From assembly GCA_039000515.1 (NCBI GenBank), contig JBCFYV010000012.1, positions 120,814,556 to 120,878,555 on the forward strand: a stretch of DNA of 64,000 nt, in the 5' to 3' direction. Positions 43,291 through 56,479 of this stretch are shown in pieces. Source of the stretch: Timema cristinae (Eukaryota > Arthropoda > Insecta > Phasmatodea > Timematidae). The notes below the pieces were generated by a model. It did not search any database, was not told the origin of the DNA, and worked only from the letters and a program-made list of their open reading frames with translations. Both the position numbers and the translations under genes were made by a program. Position 1 is the first letter of the stretch. Each line of letters begins with the position of its first letter.

Positions 43291-44650
43291 TGAAGGAAGA
43301 CAACCTGAAAAGATATTTAGATCAAGTCTCGATACAAACGCACACACTTCTCTCTTTATTTCTTCTTAAACTCTTACACTAAACACTTTCACAGTTACAT
43401 ATTGTTTTGAATTTTCGGAAATATTCCTTTTTCATAAGAAGCAACACATTAAAAACACACAAAACACAAAGAAAGATATGTTATGTAACCATGTGCTTAT
43501 AGAAGGTGCGGCCTATATACTCGGGTGGCTTATTTTTGGCTCAATACGGTATTTGATATTCTTGGATTCATAAAAATTTCAAATTCAAGGGATTTGAAAT
43601 AAAATATATGTATTCTTTAAAAAAATTGTTTCTGGATTAGTTTTTTCCTTATACCATTTATGATAGATATGTTTATCTAATATAAAATTAAATATATATA
43701 ATAACCAGATGTTTATAATTTGTGTTACAAAGCATCATGGGTCACAATACATGTCTGTTAGCATGTGAATGGCATAGACACCAGAAGATTCCGCTCTCAA
43801 TTTTTGACAAACTTTTGAATCGAGCTTAAAGTTTTAATTAAACAATTTTCTTGATCATTAATTTTCCCAGTCCAAAATGGTTTTATTCTTTTCACTGTAT
43901 AAAAATTAATTTTTATCACAAAGTGACATATGTTTTATTTGATTATTGTTTTTAAAAGGTATTCCATTCCTATTATACATTTAATATTAGTTTTACTATT
44001 TTAGCTACTGTTATTAGTTTAACTCACCTAACTAAATTCACAGGAGTTACTAAATAGTTTTTAGTTTATAAAGAATTTTGAAAACAGCTTATTTGCATAA
44101 ACTTTTCCTACTTTTGATAATTAGATGAAAATAATTACACCCAATAAACAAAGTCCAAGTATTTCTTTGCGCTCTACAACTCTTTAAGGAAAACTTATTT
44201 TCATAGTTTTGGGTACAATTTTAGTGCATGTAAAAAGGATAGGAACGAATACAATATGACTTACCATGTCAAGAGGAACACGGTTTGGTGCTCTTTACAA
44301 GATCTAGTCCGTCAAGGTAAGACTGCTACTATTCAGGATAAACAAAGTGTACATACACCCATCACCCAGTGGCAGCAGTGTAAAGTGTGGACTATGTTCC
44401 TCTTTTTATTGTAAAAAACATGTCATGTCGTGTTTGTTTCTATCCACCTTTCGTGTTCCCTCTTCCAAATATAACACACTGAGTATTTTCAAATCATCAT
44501 GAAATGTCTTGTACAGCCGGTGAACGTTGTGAAACCTTCCAACTCTTCATTGGACCTTATCTGTGATGGTGAACCTTCTCTTGGTGAGATCACTCGCACA
44601 AACACCTTGGAATTAAACTTTCATACTCGTAGCATCACATGTGAACTCCA
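43291..44650. other. AT-rich stretch, nothing recognised
   Basis: One GC-richer patch near 44270-44620 has a short open frame without known similarity. No gene can be supported. Confidence 0.4.
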
Positions 44651-44654
44651 TCAT

Positions 44655-44790
44655 AATAAACACCAGGGGATTGTGAAGCTTTGAACACTTCAACTACATT
44701 TGGAATATTGGTCAGCTTCGACTTTGATTCAAAAGTAAAATTACAAATTCAATGTTCACAAAGCTTCACCAATATTTATGTTAAATTTTT
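44655..44790. repeat. Fragment of the 36147-37055 hAT family
   Basis: GGGGATTGTGAAGCTTTGAA, TCAGCTTCGACTTTGATTC and AAAGCTTCACCAATATTTAT correspond to the left end and to the segment just after the 29-bp array. Here only one or two units are present, an apparently unexpanded relative. Confidence 0.5.
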
Positions 44791-44884
44791 ATCATTTTGT
44801 GTTTTTTATGTACAAATGGAGAGCTAATGGAAGGAAAATATAACAGTTCTGGTCTAGAAAAAAGAGATAAACAGCTGAAAGGTT

Positions 44885-44955
44885 TGTTGTGCTGATCACA
44901 TGACACCCTCTATATGCGGAAGTTGGTTATCCTCTCCAGCAGATGGCGGCCACTC
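44885..44955 (+). repeat. SINE-3 fragment
   Basis: TTGTGCTGATCACATGACAC, then CTCTATATGCGGAAGTTGG, inverse to the corresponding part of 14510-14815. Confidence 0.5.
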
Positions 44956-44959
44956 TGTC

Positions 44960-46050
44960 GGTATAGACACCAAGGAGTAGTTTTTCTAGAATATCTCCTT
45001 TATTTGACTCGACTTCCCTTCGAACAAGCTTCACCCCCCCCCTCCCCCCAATAGTCCACCCTCCTTGCCTACAGGATCCTACTAAACTTGTGCAAGTGTT
45101 GTAAATAAGCAATACTATAAAGTGTAGAATACAAGTAACAACAATAATTAGTGAATGATTTCTTTGTTACGGTTCACTTTTATAATAAATGTCTATGGTT
45201 TTGACAACGGTCCTAGAATTCCTATACTAAGTAGATGGGTCAAATGCTATATACTCCTCAAATAAAATCTTAAATTATCATTCAAATCCTCAAACCTTTG
45301 AATACTTACAATTTTATTCAAAGGGAAAATATTTAAAATTGCATTAAAAAAAAAGTCAAATGTTACTAATACTATTTTATTTGTCACGTTTATTATGTCA
45401 TTAATTAACAAATTGAACACTTTTTCAAATAAATTAATTATATCAGTCCAATTTGTTTTGTGTTATCCTTCCAACTACACAAGTCTATAAATATCTGAAA
45501 TATCACAGGATTAAAGGGATTTGAGGATTTGATTGTCCCACCTATACTAGTAAGTAATGGTCCTCTTTTTTCAAGCTGTTTTCACCACAGTTAATCTGTC
45601 AAGGTCATTTAATAGCCTATACAACTTGTCTCCTACTTAACATTAGACAGGTCTGTCTATATTAGGCATTCATTCAATCATTTTAGATGGAATGAATGTG
45701 ATTGCCAGTCAACTTTTCTACAGTTTTTATATAAACTCTTTTGGGTCCAAATAAATAAAATATTGCTTCGTAAATAAATACATAATATAGTTATCACCCC
45801 AGTTCTTGAATATTGGCCACAGGCGTTGCAATATTTGAACAGGAATTTTTTTATTACTCCACAAAAAAGTTTTGTTCAAATAATATGTTTGGGACAAATT
45901 ATTTAATAACTTATAAGAAGTAAAAACTTTTATTTTTGCGTCAAACAATCTATTTAGCCTTTTTCATGGAATCTATGGTTAATATGTTGTCAAATTGTCT
46001 GAACCATGCGTGGTTACTCTTGCCCATAACACAAATTCACATTTGACCTA
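44960..46050. other. AT-rich stretch, nothing recognised
   Basis: Contains a run of C at about 45036-45050. No coding similarity. Confidence 0.4.
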
Positions 46051-46054
46051 ACCA

Positions 46055-46160
46055 GTTTTGGTTAAGGCGTCGCTAGCAGTAGACTATTGCAAGTGACGAT
46101 CCTGGTTGTCTGCTCGGGATGATTTTTCCTAAATAATTCCACGTTTATTCTGTCACTGGT
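46055..46160 (+). repeat. SINE-1 head, degraded
   Basis: GTTAAGGCGTCGCTAGCAGT, then GACTATTGCAAGTGACGATC and TTTTTCCTAAATAATTCCAC. Confidence 0.45.
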
Positions 46161-47185
46161 CTGGTCCCTTCCACATGGGCGTCCGGATGGATTCTAAGTT
46201 GTGGCGTACAAATAAATATAACTTGATCTATTTAAAATATGTTAAATGCATCAATAAAAAAGTTTTACAAAAATAATGAACTGTAGAAATACATATTAAT
46301 TAAGAACTTTTTTCATTCTATGCAGAAAGTTATGCAAAAAAAAAAAATGGAAACCTCAAATACACATTAATTTAGAATCTTTTGTCATTTTCTGTGATTA
46401 TTTTTACCACAATTTAATGTTTAAAGGTCAATTATTTATATACTAGAGCAAAAACTGACATCTCTTTTACAGTAAAATATTTTATAATTTTTATTTGTGT
46501 TAGAAGCTAAAAAATAAACATAGATTTTTCTCCTGCATAAAGACATTTTTTGGTTTGGTTTTAGAATTATTTCTCATATTCAAATGAATAAAGTTGAACA
46601 CCCTGGCCAACCCTCTAATTAATCTCTATAAATAACACTTATCACATACTCTTAAATTGAATTACAATCTATATTTTATATTTGTTAAGAATGGATAACT
46701 TTAACAAAAACGATTCTCTAAATTCCACCTGTTGATCCTATGGGTAGAGAGAAACATTTTCAGATGATTTGAGTCCCAAGGAAAGGGGATGTTTTATAAT
46801 ATTGAAGAACTAAAATATCTTGTCTACAGCAGACCCAACGTTAGTGCCACGTTCAACCACCAACCGCTGTGGTTGGTATGTGAGCGGGAGAAGAGAACGA
46901 CTCATTTGAAAATGTTTCTAATGTTAAAATGTCTTGATGAGAAATTAAACTGAAGTAAAAATTTTTAAACTTTGGATATCTCGTGTTCATTTGTCACATT
47001 TAAATAGGTGGGACATTTTCTGTAAAGAAATTAAAGAAATTTTTTTTCTTTAAAATCTTCCATCTCACATTTCTAACCAATGCGAGCATTTTAATAATGT
47101 TATTTATATCTGTAATTGTTAATTATTTTGCTTGAAGTTTGTTTAAACACAGGTCATGTCACACTTTTTTTGAGTTTAAGTAAAT
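46161..47185. other. AT-rich stretch, nothing recognised
   Basis: No gene or element end identified. Confidence 0.4.
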
Positions 47186-47189
47186 ATCA

Positions 47190-47370
47190 TCATCATCATC
47201 ATATACTCCTCTCACTTGCACACTTATCGTTATCTGTTCCCCCGTCTCTTATTTTTTTGTCTCCCTTGCAGTCTTTTCCCTCCGAACGTCATACCCATCA
47301 TTCTTCTTGGGATTATTTCCTTTTCCATCCTCATTACGTGGTCATACCATCTCACCCTTTTGTCAACTCG
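47190..47370 (-). mobile_element. LINE C-terminal and 3' fragment
   Basis: The minus strand reads VRWYDHVMRMEKEIIPRRMM, then GGKRLQG and the CAAGTGAGAGGAG tail with (GAT)n. It is the same LINE as the arrays, but here the RWYGHVMRM segment is present once, without tandem expansion. Confidence 0.7.
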
Positions 47371-47926
47371 TACATAAACCAAAATAACACTAAACACTAC
47401 TGTAAGAGCAAAAGGTTTTTGTTTTAACTTACCTATTAAAGGAATGTTGAATGAATTTGTTTGTAAATGATAACTTCACTATTGTTCCATGATATGATTC
47501 ACAGATCAGATTATTGTACTGTGTCATTATTGTCAGAATAGCAAATCCTATTGGTCAATAATAAACATTGTATGTTCTATTTTTATAGAAACCTTTCAAT
47601 ATATAGATCCATTGCTATTTTATTCAATAATAACTATCCATTTTAAAATGTCACCCAATATTATCATCATTTTTGTGTTTGCGGTTCTATATAAAGATAC
47701 ATATGTGATAAATAAACTATACCTTTTCTACACCTTGAACATTTTAAGAATAATGAACTAAATATATTATCCTTTGCCTCGTCTCCTGAAGAAGGGTCAT
47801 AATACGACCTAACAACAATGTCTGTTGTGTTTATGATGTGTTTTAAATGTACATGTTTAGACCTTTAATTTTCTGGTTAATGTGTAGGACATATTGTCCT
47901 TTCAATGTCTTGATGTACGTCTAGAT

Positions 47927-48147
47927 CAGTGTTTCTCAAAGTGTGGTATGCGCGCGACTTTGAGGGGGTACGCGATCGGCTCTCGAGGGAAAATTGGGAA
48001 AACTACGAGAACTAAACATGTCGGAGAGCCAAAATTAATGTGGTGTTGAGTTTCCGAGATGACTGAGGGAGTTTTATCATGGGGGGGTACATTAAACTTT
48101 TATTCATGACCAAGTATTACAATATAAAACCGGTTTAAGAACCACTG
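47927..48147. mobile_element. hAT MITE (CAGTG...CACTG)
   Basis: Ends CAGTGTTTCTCAAAGTGTGG and the inverted CAGTGGTTCTTAAACCGG, a classical hAT terminus. Flanks GTCTAGAT and GTCTCAAG look like a mutated 8-bp duplication. 221 bp, no coding capacity. Confidence 0.7.
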
Positions 48148-48155
48148 GTCTCAAG

Positions 48156-49260
48156 AATTTAAACGCTTGTTGTGGAGTTGCCAACATTGACAAAAGATCA
48201 CTGTGTTTAGCTGTTAAAGTTTACACTGTCTATCAAAATTTAGAGCCCCATAGACATAATTTGTATGACTCGCAAAATTATGAATTTTTAGAGTTGATAT
48301 TCACACACCTCCAAAAGATTTAGATCAAGTCCATGTGAAAATTTGAATATGAGTCTTCTTAGAATTTGTATTTGATTCTAAATATTTGAAAGATATGTTA
48401 CTGATTGAAAATTTCAAATCCAAATAAATTCAAATTCATTGAAACATAATTCAAAATTTGAATCTAAAAATAAAACATTTGAGTATTTGACTTATTAAAG
48501 ATGATAGTTATTTTACCGGAACATATTATTAACTCATGAATCTCTCTCTCTTCTCTCTCTTATATATATATATATATATTATAATTATGTATGTATATCT
48601 ATATTAAAAATACATATTTATAGCTTGATATTAATTTTAAATTTTATAACATTAGAAATAATTGATCAAATTATGATTGGAAACATTTTAACTATAAAAT
48701 ATTTGATTCTAAACATTTTAATCATGAAAAATATTCTATTAGAATTCAAGTGAAACCATTTCCATTTTTGCTTTGAGGAAGTAAAGATTCAAATTCAATT
48801 CACAATTTAAAATCTTGTGTTCACACAGGCTTATCTTAAAAAAAATACGCTGAATGTCCATTTTGTAACAAAATCAAGGCATAGTAAGCTTACCCTATAG
48901 TTGGGTTCACTATGTATTTTCGTTCGGAAGTTATCAAGATGGGCAAAGTGACACATTTTCGAATAGCTTGTAACCTTAATAATGTAGAAATCAATGTTTA
49001 CATTTACACAGAAGTCCCTATGACCACAATTTTTGGAATTTCTAAATGACCACCTTAAATTAAGAATCTTTTGATATCTCAGCTTTAAAATGACAGAATG
49101 TTTATTTTAAATTCTCTTCCTATGATTTTCTAGCTATTTATAAGTGCTGCTGTTTCACCAGTTATCCTCAATACTAACACAACAGCAGCGTTCTTTATTT
49201 CTTATTATTTACTTGTACAATATATGTTGTTAACTAATATTTTCTTATTTCTTTACTCTG
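48156..49260. other. AT-rich stretch with microsatellite
   Basis: Many imperfect repeats of TTTGAATxTxAAAT type around 48270-48800, and a (CT)n(AT)n tract at 48541-48582. No gene was seen. Confidence 0.45.
48541..48582. repeat. (TC)n-(TA)n microsatellite
   Basis: CT-rich tract followed directly by about ten TA units. Confidence 0.85.
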
Positions 49261-49269
49261 CTTAATTCA

Positions 49270-52010
49270 TCATGACTGAAGAAACGAGAACCAACCAAGT
49301 CATCCAAGCGCACCGCTGATTGGAAATTGTGTGTTCTCTGCCAGGAGGCAACTGTCGGTAAAAAACCGCTTGATGAAAATCCCAAAACAGAAACTCCTCG
49401 ATGTAGTGGAAGAAAGCACAACCTTATAGGATGGAACTTATGTTTAAACACACAGACACCTCAAAAATCTTCACCAAATTAACATTCATAAAAGAAGTGC
49501 AAATGGCATCGGAGTTGTTATTCGATGCCACAAATCAGATATCCATAAATCAAGCAAGGGAACGATTATAACACAACATGTCTGCAGAAAACTATGCTGT
49601 GAAAAAATGTGGACATAAAAGAACAAAAGCTGAAATGCAGAATTCATCATCACCTGCAAAATCGGCACCTTTCACGAGCTCGGCGATAGAACCCTTGGCA
49701 AATGATCACGGCTTGTTTTGTCAACAGGATAATGGCCAGAATCTGTCCCAACGTAAATATATTTAGATAAGCTCTTTAAATATCTCAAGACCTAGTCTTG
49801 ATGACAGGACTAAACTGCGCAATTTCACCACATGACGCTCATGTGATTGATGTCAGATATCACAAAACATGCTGGACGAGATAAGTATTCCATGTCCTGA
49901 GGGATAGTACCTGCAATCAAGATAAGTCTACACAGGTTGATCTACCAATGCAAATAACGTGCTTGATTAAAGTGATCGACCTTGTTGATTTCCAAATTCA
50001 ATACAAGGTCTATCTATCCATGGATGCAATCGAGTCCATATACATATCTTTGTTTGGTGGCAGTGATGAAGCATAAGAGCAAATTCCAACTCTGACATGA
50101 CAATGGCTGAAGGACAAAATTCTTTCGGAACTATCACATGTGAGGTCATTGAGGCAGAAAGACAGAAGAAAACATCTTTTCTTTATTTTCCTGAAGCATG
50201 TAAAGAAGATATGATGTACTCTTTCTTGATATAAAATGTCAAATGAAATGGAGGACACGGTAATAATACAAGATAGCTAAACTTGTACACAACAGTTTTA
50301 CAACATTTGCTACAGAGAATCGGGAAAGAAACACACTTTCAGTATCTATCTCAAAAGAGGATATTCCTGCTGCTCTCTCTCTCTCTCTCTGACAAGGTGG
50401 ATATTGGTGGGATCGTGAGGTACAGCTGGAAATGGAGATAAGAAGTAGGATAGTTGATGGATCTGTATTGAATATAAGTCAAAATATATATGCTTTCAAA
50501 ACCATAAGACAAGTTAAACACTCTAAAATACCTCTTAAAACATTCTGAACACCACAATAGAAATCACGGGTTCTAGAGTTGGCACTGGTGTTAATCATAA
50601 ACAGAAACGAGAAGTTATTGAACTCCTCAATCAACAGAACTACTGTGTAGCATACATCTGTACCTTGCTTTTAGAAACAGCACTTGTGAATACTGTTGTG
50701 GAAAACACTAAACATTTTGATGGATTCTTGTTTCATTCTTTCCTCAAGAAGGGTACTCGATACAGACTTTATTGAGGACATTGTAGATGGCAATGGCATG
50801 ATAACAGGGATGCACCAGAAATTATCACACCAAATATGTACTTGATAACGCCATAAGCCTGATGGTTTTTCCTTACGATTTACCCATCGAACCATGTAAT
50901 AAAACGAAACCTGGGCCATATAAGAGCGCAGATTTCAAAGTATTTTCAACTGGTATTTCAGAATCATATAAAGTACGCACTCTTGGTTGGATGATTGAAT
51001 CAGCTATCTCGAGATGAGAAGAAACTTAATCTCACGGCAAGATCCCAGACTGGACAGGTTTCATATCACTTTGTCATCTTGTAATTTCCAACTCATGAGG
51101 TGCTTAGCTCCTACTGCCAGAGGTAGCACATAAGTGGTTACAACACTGACAGTAATGTTGCAAGCATCCAGGTTGAAAAACTTGGAAGTTGATCAAGACC
51201 ATCCAACTCTTTAACATGGCACTGTATGAGAAGTCAGTGCAGTTGGTAGAGGCAAGAACAGACTTGAAAACAAAGTTATTCTGAGACTTGGAGAGCTGCA
51301 TTTTGGGATTATGGCTCTGAGGGCTCTAGAAACCTCAGTAGGAAATGTTAGAAACAATGATCTGTGGATTGAAACACATTGGTGTTGATGATCCATGGAT
51401 TGAAACACATTGGTATTGATGATCCATGGATTAAAAAAGATTAAGATGGGCCTGCTACAATGAAACAGATCCTCAAGTGCAACCTCTACATAGAACAGGA
51501 AGCTTTCATCGCTACATCTTTTGGTGCAAGTGATGGATCAAGATGCATAAGGATAGCAAAAAAAGCCTGTTAGAATTATGGTTCCACTGCAGATGCTATT
51601 AAAAAACTGGAAAAGTGAGAAATTAATAAGTCATCAAACGAGCTATGTTTAAGTCACTGATTAATTACATTCACCGAGGTTGAATCAATCATGTTCTTTA
51701 TTGAAGCTTCTAGAAATAGCGATCTTGCTTTCCATCTAGATTGAATAAAATAATGGCCAAGGTACATCGCTGACATGTACGAAATTAAGACGAAACATCT
51801 AACAACACGGAGAAAACTTGAACTTGGAAACATAACTGACATCAAGAAATACAAACTTTTTGTCTCAATATGTGCGGACCACGCCTGTGAAGGAATAATT
51901 AGCATGTAGTAAACTTTGCCTGTGCAACAGGGTTATGTGAAGACGATGAAGACTGTAACACTGAAACTGCTGACAGGATGAAGAAGATGGGGTTTAATAT
52001 AATACATTTT
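49270..52010 (+). pseudogene. Decayed member of an uncharacterised multicopy invertebrate gene family
   Basis: Scattered plus-strand patches in shifting frames: DWKLCVLCQEATVGKKPLDE near 49320, VQMASELLFDATNQISINQA near 49497, HDAHVIDVRYHKTCW near 49840, FTEVESIMFFIEASRNSDLA near 51660 and IADMYEIKTKHLTTRRKLEL near 51765. Their order resembles large uncharacterised proteins present in many copies in crustacean, insect and cnidarian genomes (zinc-ribbon-like CxxC start, a YHxxC motif, and a late F(I/M)xASR region). I cannot name the family; it may be transposon-associated. Many stops and frame shifts show it is dead. Confidence 0.5.
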
Positions 52011-52011
52011 T

Positions 52012-52292
52012 TATTATTAGCACCGCGTCTTACTACCCGTTTTGGTTATACGCACTGAAGCTAATGTGTAATGGTAGGGTGATTGTGAGATGAAATGGAG
52101 GACCTACAGTTTAACGTGGATCCGAACCACGGTGGAGGTCTGGCATTCCCACATTCACAAGTTGGATTATACCGTCTTGTCAAAGGTGAAGGAAGGGTTT
52201 GGTAATCAGATAAATCTGTGCCGGGACCGAGATTGAACCCCGGACCCCAGCATAGAAGTCCGACACCTTACCCCTAGACCACCAGGTCACCC
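52012..52292 (-). repeat. SINE-2, near full length
   Basis: The minus strand begins GGGTGACCTGGTGGTCTAGG (A box) and continues to GGGGTTCAATCTCGGTCCCG (B box), CACCTTTGACAAGACGG and CCACCGTGGTTCGGATCCAC. It ends with the tail AACGGGTAGTAAGACGCGGT. The body differs from SINE-1 but the last ~45 bases are shared. Confidence 0.75.
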
Positions 52293-52689
52293 AATATGAT
52301 AAAGTTGTTGTGTTCTCTAAGGTACAAACACTATTAATATCAATATCCATAAATTTTGAACAAAAATTGTTTACTTTTTTGATATTCATTTCCGCTTACT
52401 TTTTGTTAGATATACATCTGGAATTTATTGTTATTTCTTGCTTTTTTAGTGTTCTTTATCACTAACTGGATATCATTATTGGATTCCTTGAAGAAGACAA
52501 CATGTGCTTATTATTTAAAATGATTTCTATATTATTTTAAAGCTGAGGTATCAGGAGATACTTATTTTGGGGTGCAAGTGTAAACATAAATTTCTACATT
52601 CCTGATGTTACAAGATTTTCAAAAATGTGCCATTTTCCTAATCTCCTTAAATTATGAACGAAAATTCTTTAAATTATTGACATAATTAA
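52293..52689. other. AT-rich stretch, nothing recognised
   Basis: No supported feature. Confidence 0.4.
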
Positions 52690-52980
52690 CCTATTACTTC
52701 ACATGTTGATATCAACAGTTGTTGAATATCTGTGATGAGCATAGCGGCATTAGATGAGAAACTTTTTAAATGAAGAGAAAAAGTTGTCATTACATTCCAG
52801 GACATCTTTGACAATTATTATTCAACAACTTTTTGAGTTCACCATGTGAAGAAAATTAAATTCTATGTCTAGAGTGGAGAAATATTTTATTTATTTTTAC
52901 CAAAAAAAGGTTTTGATATAAAAAACTTCAAAAACATTGGTCTCATTCTCACATTTATACACTCTCACCTTAAGGTAACT
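52690..52980. mobile_element. Diverged palindromic MITE related to 28401-28760
   Basis: Shares ACTTTTTAAATGAAGAGAAA, then TTCCAGGACATCTTTGACAA and the CACTCTCACCTTAAG right end. Arms around CAACAGTTGTTGAATATCTG and ATTATTCAACAACTTTTTG still pair. Confidence 0.5.
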
Positions 52981-52989
52981 ATTTAGTGT

Positions 52990-55205
52990 TAAGAAGAGTC
53001 CTACAAAATGTGACGGCCCCAAGCTCCCTAAATTCTTTGGGCAGCCCTGTTAAGATCAATACAATCCTCTTTGATAAATGTCCCTTGTTCTGAGCGTGTT
53101 TACATGGATAGTGTTGATAATATTTCTGTGTCAACATATCAGTTCTAAATCATGTGGCACTTCAATACAGACAAATATTTAAAAATTGAATTTACTGGAA
53201 AAATACTACATGTTATTTATGATGTTATTATTTATTAACTGTCATGGTTTTTGATTGGCAGCACTGCTGATCAATGATTGGAACTATATACTAATAAACA
53301 GATGATTCGATTTTTGTTTGTAGGCCCTACCAGTGTATTTGAACCTGTTTAATAATTAATTAGGATATAATATCTCCACTGCTCTATTTTATTGTCATGG
53401 CTGTGAGTATTAAAGCGCTGTCACCAATAAAAAAAAAACCCTCCAAAGTGGTGTATCCTATTTTCCCATGAAAATGACAAAATATTTTTCATAACCGAAA
53501 ATTTCCCATTTTTATCATTTCTCCGCAAATATTAAGATACAAAATAACTTACCATCAAAAAGTTGAAGGGTTTAAAAATAAACATCTTTTATTTGAAATA
53601 TTTTGTAAAATCAATATTTTATGGATTAGAGGGAAGTATATTTTATTTTAATGGAGTTTTGGGAAGTGGGGAGTTGAAAATGTACATAACAAAAAAAAAA
53701 AAATTCAGAACATTGTTTATTATTTCATGTTTGATCTATGACATAATGTATTGATATTTTTTTATATTATGTTTCTATAACAATTTCTCTTATTTAGCTT
53801 CACATATCTTACAAGATATAAGTAAGTAGCTGTAAAGTTTGTGGGGTGCACTGTACCATTTATTTTTTATTGCCATCAGTCATTTTCTTACCCCAATTTA
53901 TTTTATTTATTCATCGAAGATATTTTAAAGTAGTTACCAACCTTCATTTATTTTCTGTAATGAATTAAAGAATTAAATATTTTGGAATATGCTTTGGACA
54001 AAGCAGGAACCTAAATTTTGGACAATTCGTGTTGAACTAATATCTTTTATCACCGAGTAGAGGCCAAATACTGACCCCTACATTTCTCTGGTGCAGTGTA
54101 TGGACCCTCCAGCTAATAAATAGCCCCACGTGGTTCAACAGAAGGGCTAACACATCTGGAAAGAAAATAGATAGATCACAGAATTTGTCAAGAAATTATG
54201 AAAATACTGAAAATTTTATCTATTTGCTGGAAAGCTTTAAATATTATATAAATTATTAATCTGAAAATAGAGCAGCTTTTTACACTTATCTTATCCTTCA
54301 TAAAACCATATTATTGTCCATAATTGCATTCTTTGATAATAAGTGTCAAATCTTTGACATTTTACCATAATATTTTTGAGAGAAAAAAAAATTCTTAGCC
54401 CGATATTTAAATCTTAAGTGTGTGAAAAAATTTAGAGGTCCTTCTATAAAAACTTAGTGACTTTTGTCAGTAAGATAATAGTGGCAACCCTGAACAGAAA
54501 CGAAAAACTTTTGTGTTGCCAGATAATCCATTACAATTAATTTTACTAAATGTTTTTCAATTTGCGCAACAACGTTATCCTGTTGGTTCTTGTTTCTCGA
54601 TACAATCATAGCGACGAGTCTGCGGATACACCAATGACAACAAAGCTTGAACACACTTCGTGTCTGATGCGCGCAAATGAACAAATGAAGTCACATTTAT
54701 ACTAATTTATATATTTATTTCCTACCCCAGTAGTGTAAATAAGTGAAAAACCTGAACCGGACACACTATGAACAACTTCACTACAGTTTTGAACGGTTCA
54801 TACATTGCATCACAGTGCTGATAAAATGTTCAGTAACGGTAACTCTTTGATTGATGAGAATATTGTTGTAGCCCAAAGTTGTTTGTTGTACAAATGTTAA
54901 TGTTTGTTTGGTTGACAACACGTGGAGATGTGACTCTCATGATACCATCCAATATATAATATGTTCACATAAGTGTGTTGAAGACTATATCATATTGAAG
55001 TGTTTGTAGATCTTTTTGTTTTGTGGTGAAAATACAAGCACATTTCTCTTTGTTAATATCTCTTTTAATTAATTCAATTATTTGTTTATTAGTTTTGACT
55101 ACTTCCTGTCCCTGCTGTTTGTAGAGTGACTGTTTGCCACTAACATGACTTGACCTCTAATGGACACAAGTCTAAGTGTAAGGTCTCATCCATAAGCCAT
55201 CCAAC
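52990..55205. other. AT-rich stretch without supported features
   Basis: Short open frames at 53563-53754 and 54454-54684 have no recognisable similarity. No element ends identified. Confidence 0.4.
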
Positions 55206-55213
55206 ACTGTTTA

Positions 55214-55855
55214 GAGGGGAGAGATTTAATGTCTACATGTTGTTCAATGGGTGAGCTCTTGTCTACATGATGTTCATTGGGAGAGCTCTAGTGTCTACAT
55301 GTTGTTCATTAGGAGAGCTCTAGTGTCTACATGCTGTTCATTGGGGGAGCTCTAGTGTCTACATGTTGTTCAATGGGTGAGCTCTTGTCTACATGATGTT
55401 CATTAGGAGAGCTCTAGTGTCTACATGCTGTTCATTGGGGGAGCTCTAGTGTCTACATGTTGTTCATTGGGGGAGCTCTAGTGTCTACATGTTGTTCAAT
55501 GGGTGAGCTCTTGTCTACATGATGTTCATTAGGAGAGCTCTAGTGTCTACATGCTGTTCATTGGGGGAGCTCTTGTCTACATGATGTTCATTAGGAGAGC
55601 TCTAGTGTCTACATGCTGTTCATTGGGGGAGCTCTAGTGTCTACATGTTGTTCAATGGGGGAGCTCTTGTCTACATGGTGTTACATTGGGAGCTCTTGTC
55701 TACATGTTGTTCTTTGGGGGAGATCTAATATCTACAAGGTGTTACTTGGGGGAGCTCTAATGTCTACATGTTGTTCTTTGGGGAGATCTAATATCTACAT
55801 GGTGTTACTTGGGGGAGCTCTAATGTCTACATGGTGTTACATGGGAGGAGGAGGT
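55214..55855 (+). repeat. 32/29-bp minisatellite (about 20 copies)
   Basis: Two alternating unit types: TAGTGTCTACATGCTGTTCA then TTGGGGGAGCTC (32 bp), and TTGTCTACATGATGTTCATT then AGGAGAGCTC (29-30 bp). They are arranged in larger blocks, with diverged copies (TTACTTGGGGGAGCTCTAAT) toward the end. Confidence 0.9.
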
Positions 55856-55892
55856 TAGTTAATAAAAGGACGTAAAACGTGTTTGTGGGTTT

Positions 55893-56035
55893 TATTTATT
55901 TAGTACCGCGTCTTATTACCCGTTCAGTTAGTACGGTTAAGTACTAATTACACTAACGGTTTAGGAATTGGAAAGGTTGAATTTAGAGGAAGTGAATTCC
56001 TATTTGTTGTAGAGTGTGTAAAACCAGGTGGATTA
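55893..56035 (-). repeat. SINE-1 tail and body
   Basis: The plus strand shows TTTAGTACCGCGTCTTATTA, then ACTAATTACACTAACGGTTT and GGTTGAATTTAGAGGAAGTG, the reverse complement of the family 3' half. Confidence 0.65.
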
Positions 56036-56154
56036 TAGATGAGGGGACTAACTACTCGCACTTTGGCTGATGGTTAACTATAATTCATACATTCATCAAA
56101 AAAGGTAATTAATGACCCATTCTAATGATCATATATCGGGAGGGTAACTTTTTA

Positions 56155-56390
56155 TTAGCACGGCGTCTTATTACTTCTTCGGGTCACACAACCATGTAAT
56201 AATTACACTAACGGATTGAGGATTAAGAAAAACTTAATTTAGATGAAAAGCACCTTTATTTGCGTGGAGTAAGAGTGGAAACCCGATTAGGAAAAAACCT
56301 TAGTGCACCGGGTCGGGATCGATCTCCGTTCTTCGGCAATTTAGTATAATAAGAGATTAACGCGTTAGACCACGCGGCCAATGAAGCGGT
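56155..56390 (-). repeat. SINE-1, near full length
   Basis: Tail TTAGCACGGCGTCTTATTAC at the low end and tRNA-like head (minus: TTGGCCGCGTGGTCTAACGC, with B box GAGATCGATCCCGACC) at the high end. Confidence 0.75.
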
Positions 56391-56479
56391 TTTATTTATT
56401 ACATGATAAAACTTTGTTTGAATAAGTAAACATTAAATTACATGTTGATATTTAAAAAACAAAACTTTCTAGCTAAATT

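Noticed and set aside
55613..55858. 81-codon cysteine-rich frame
   Set aside because: Translation of the 32-bp minisatellite; no independent coding evidence.
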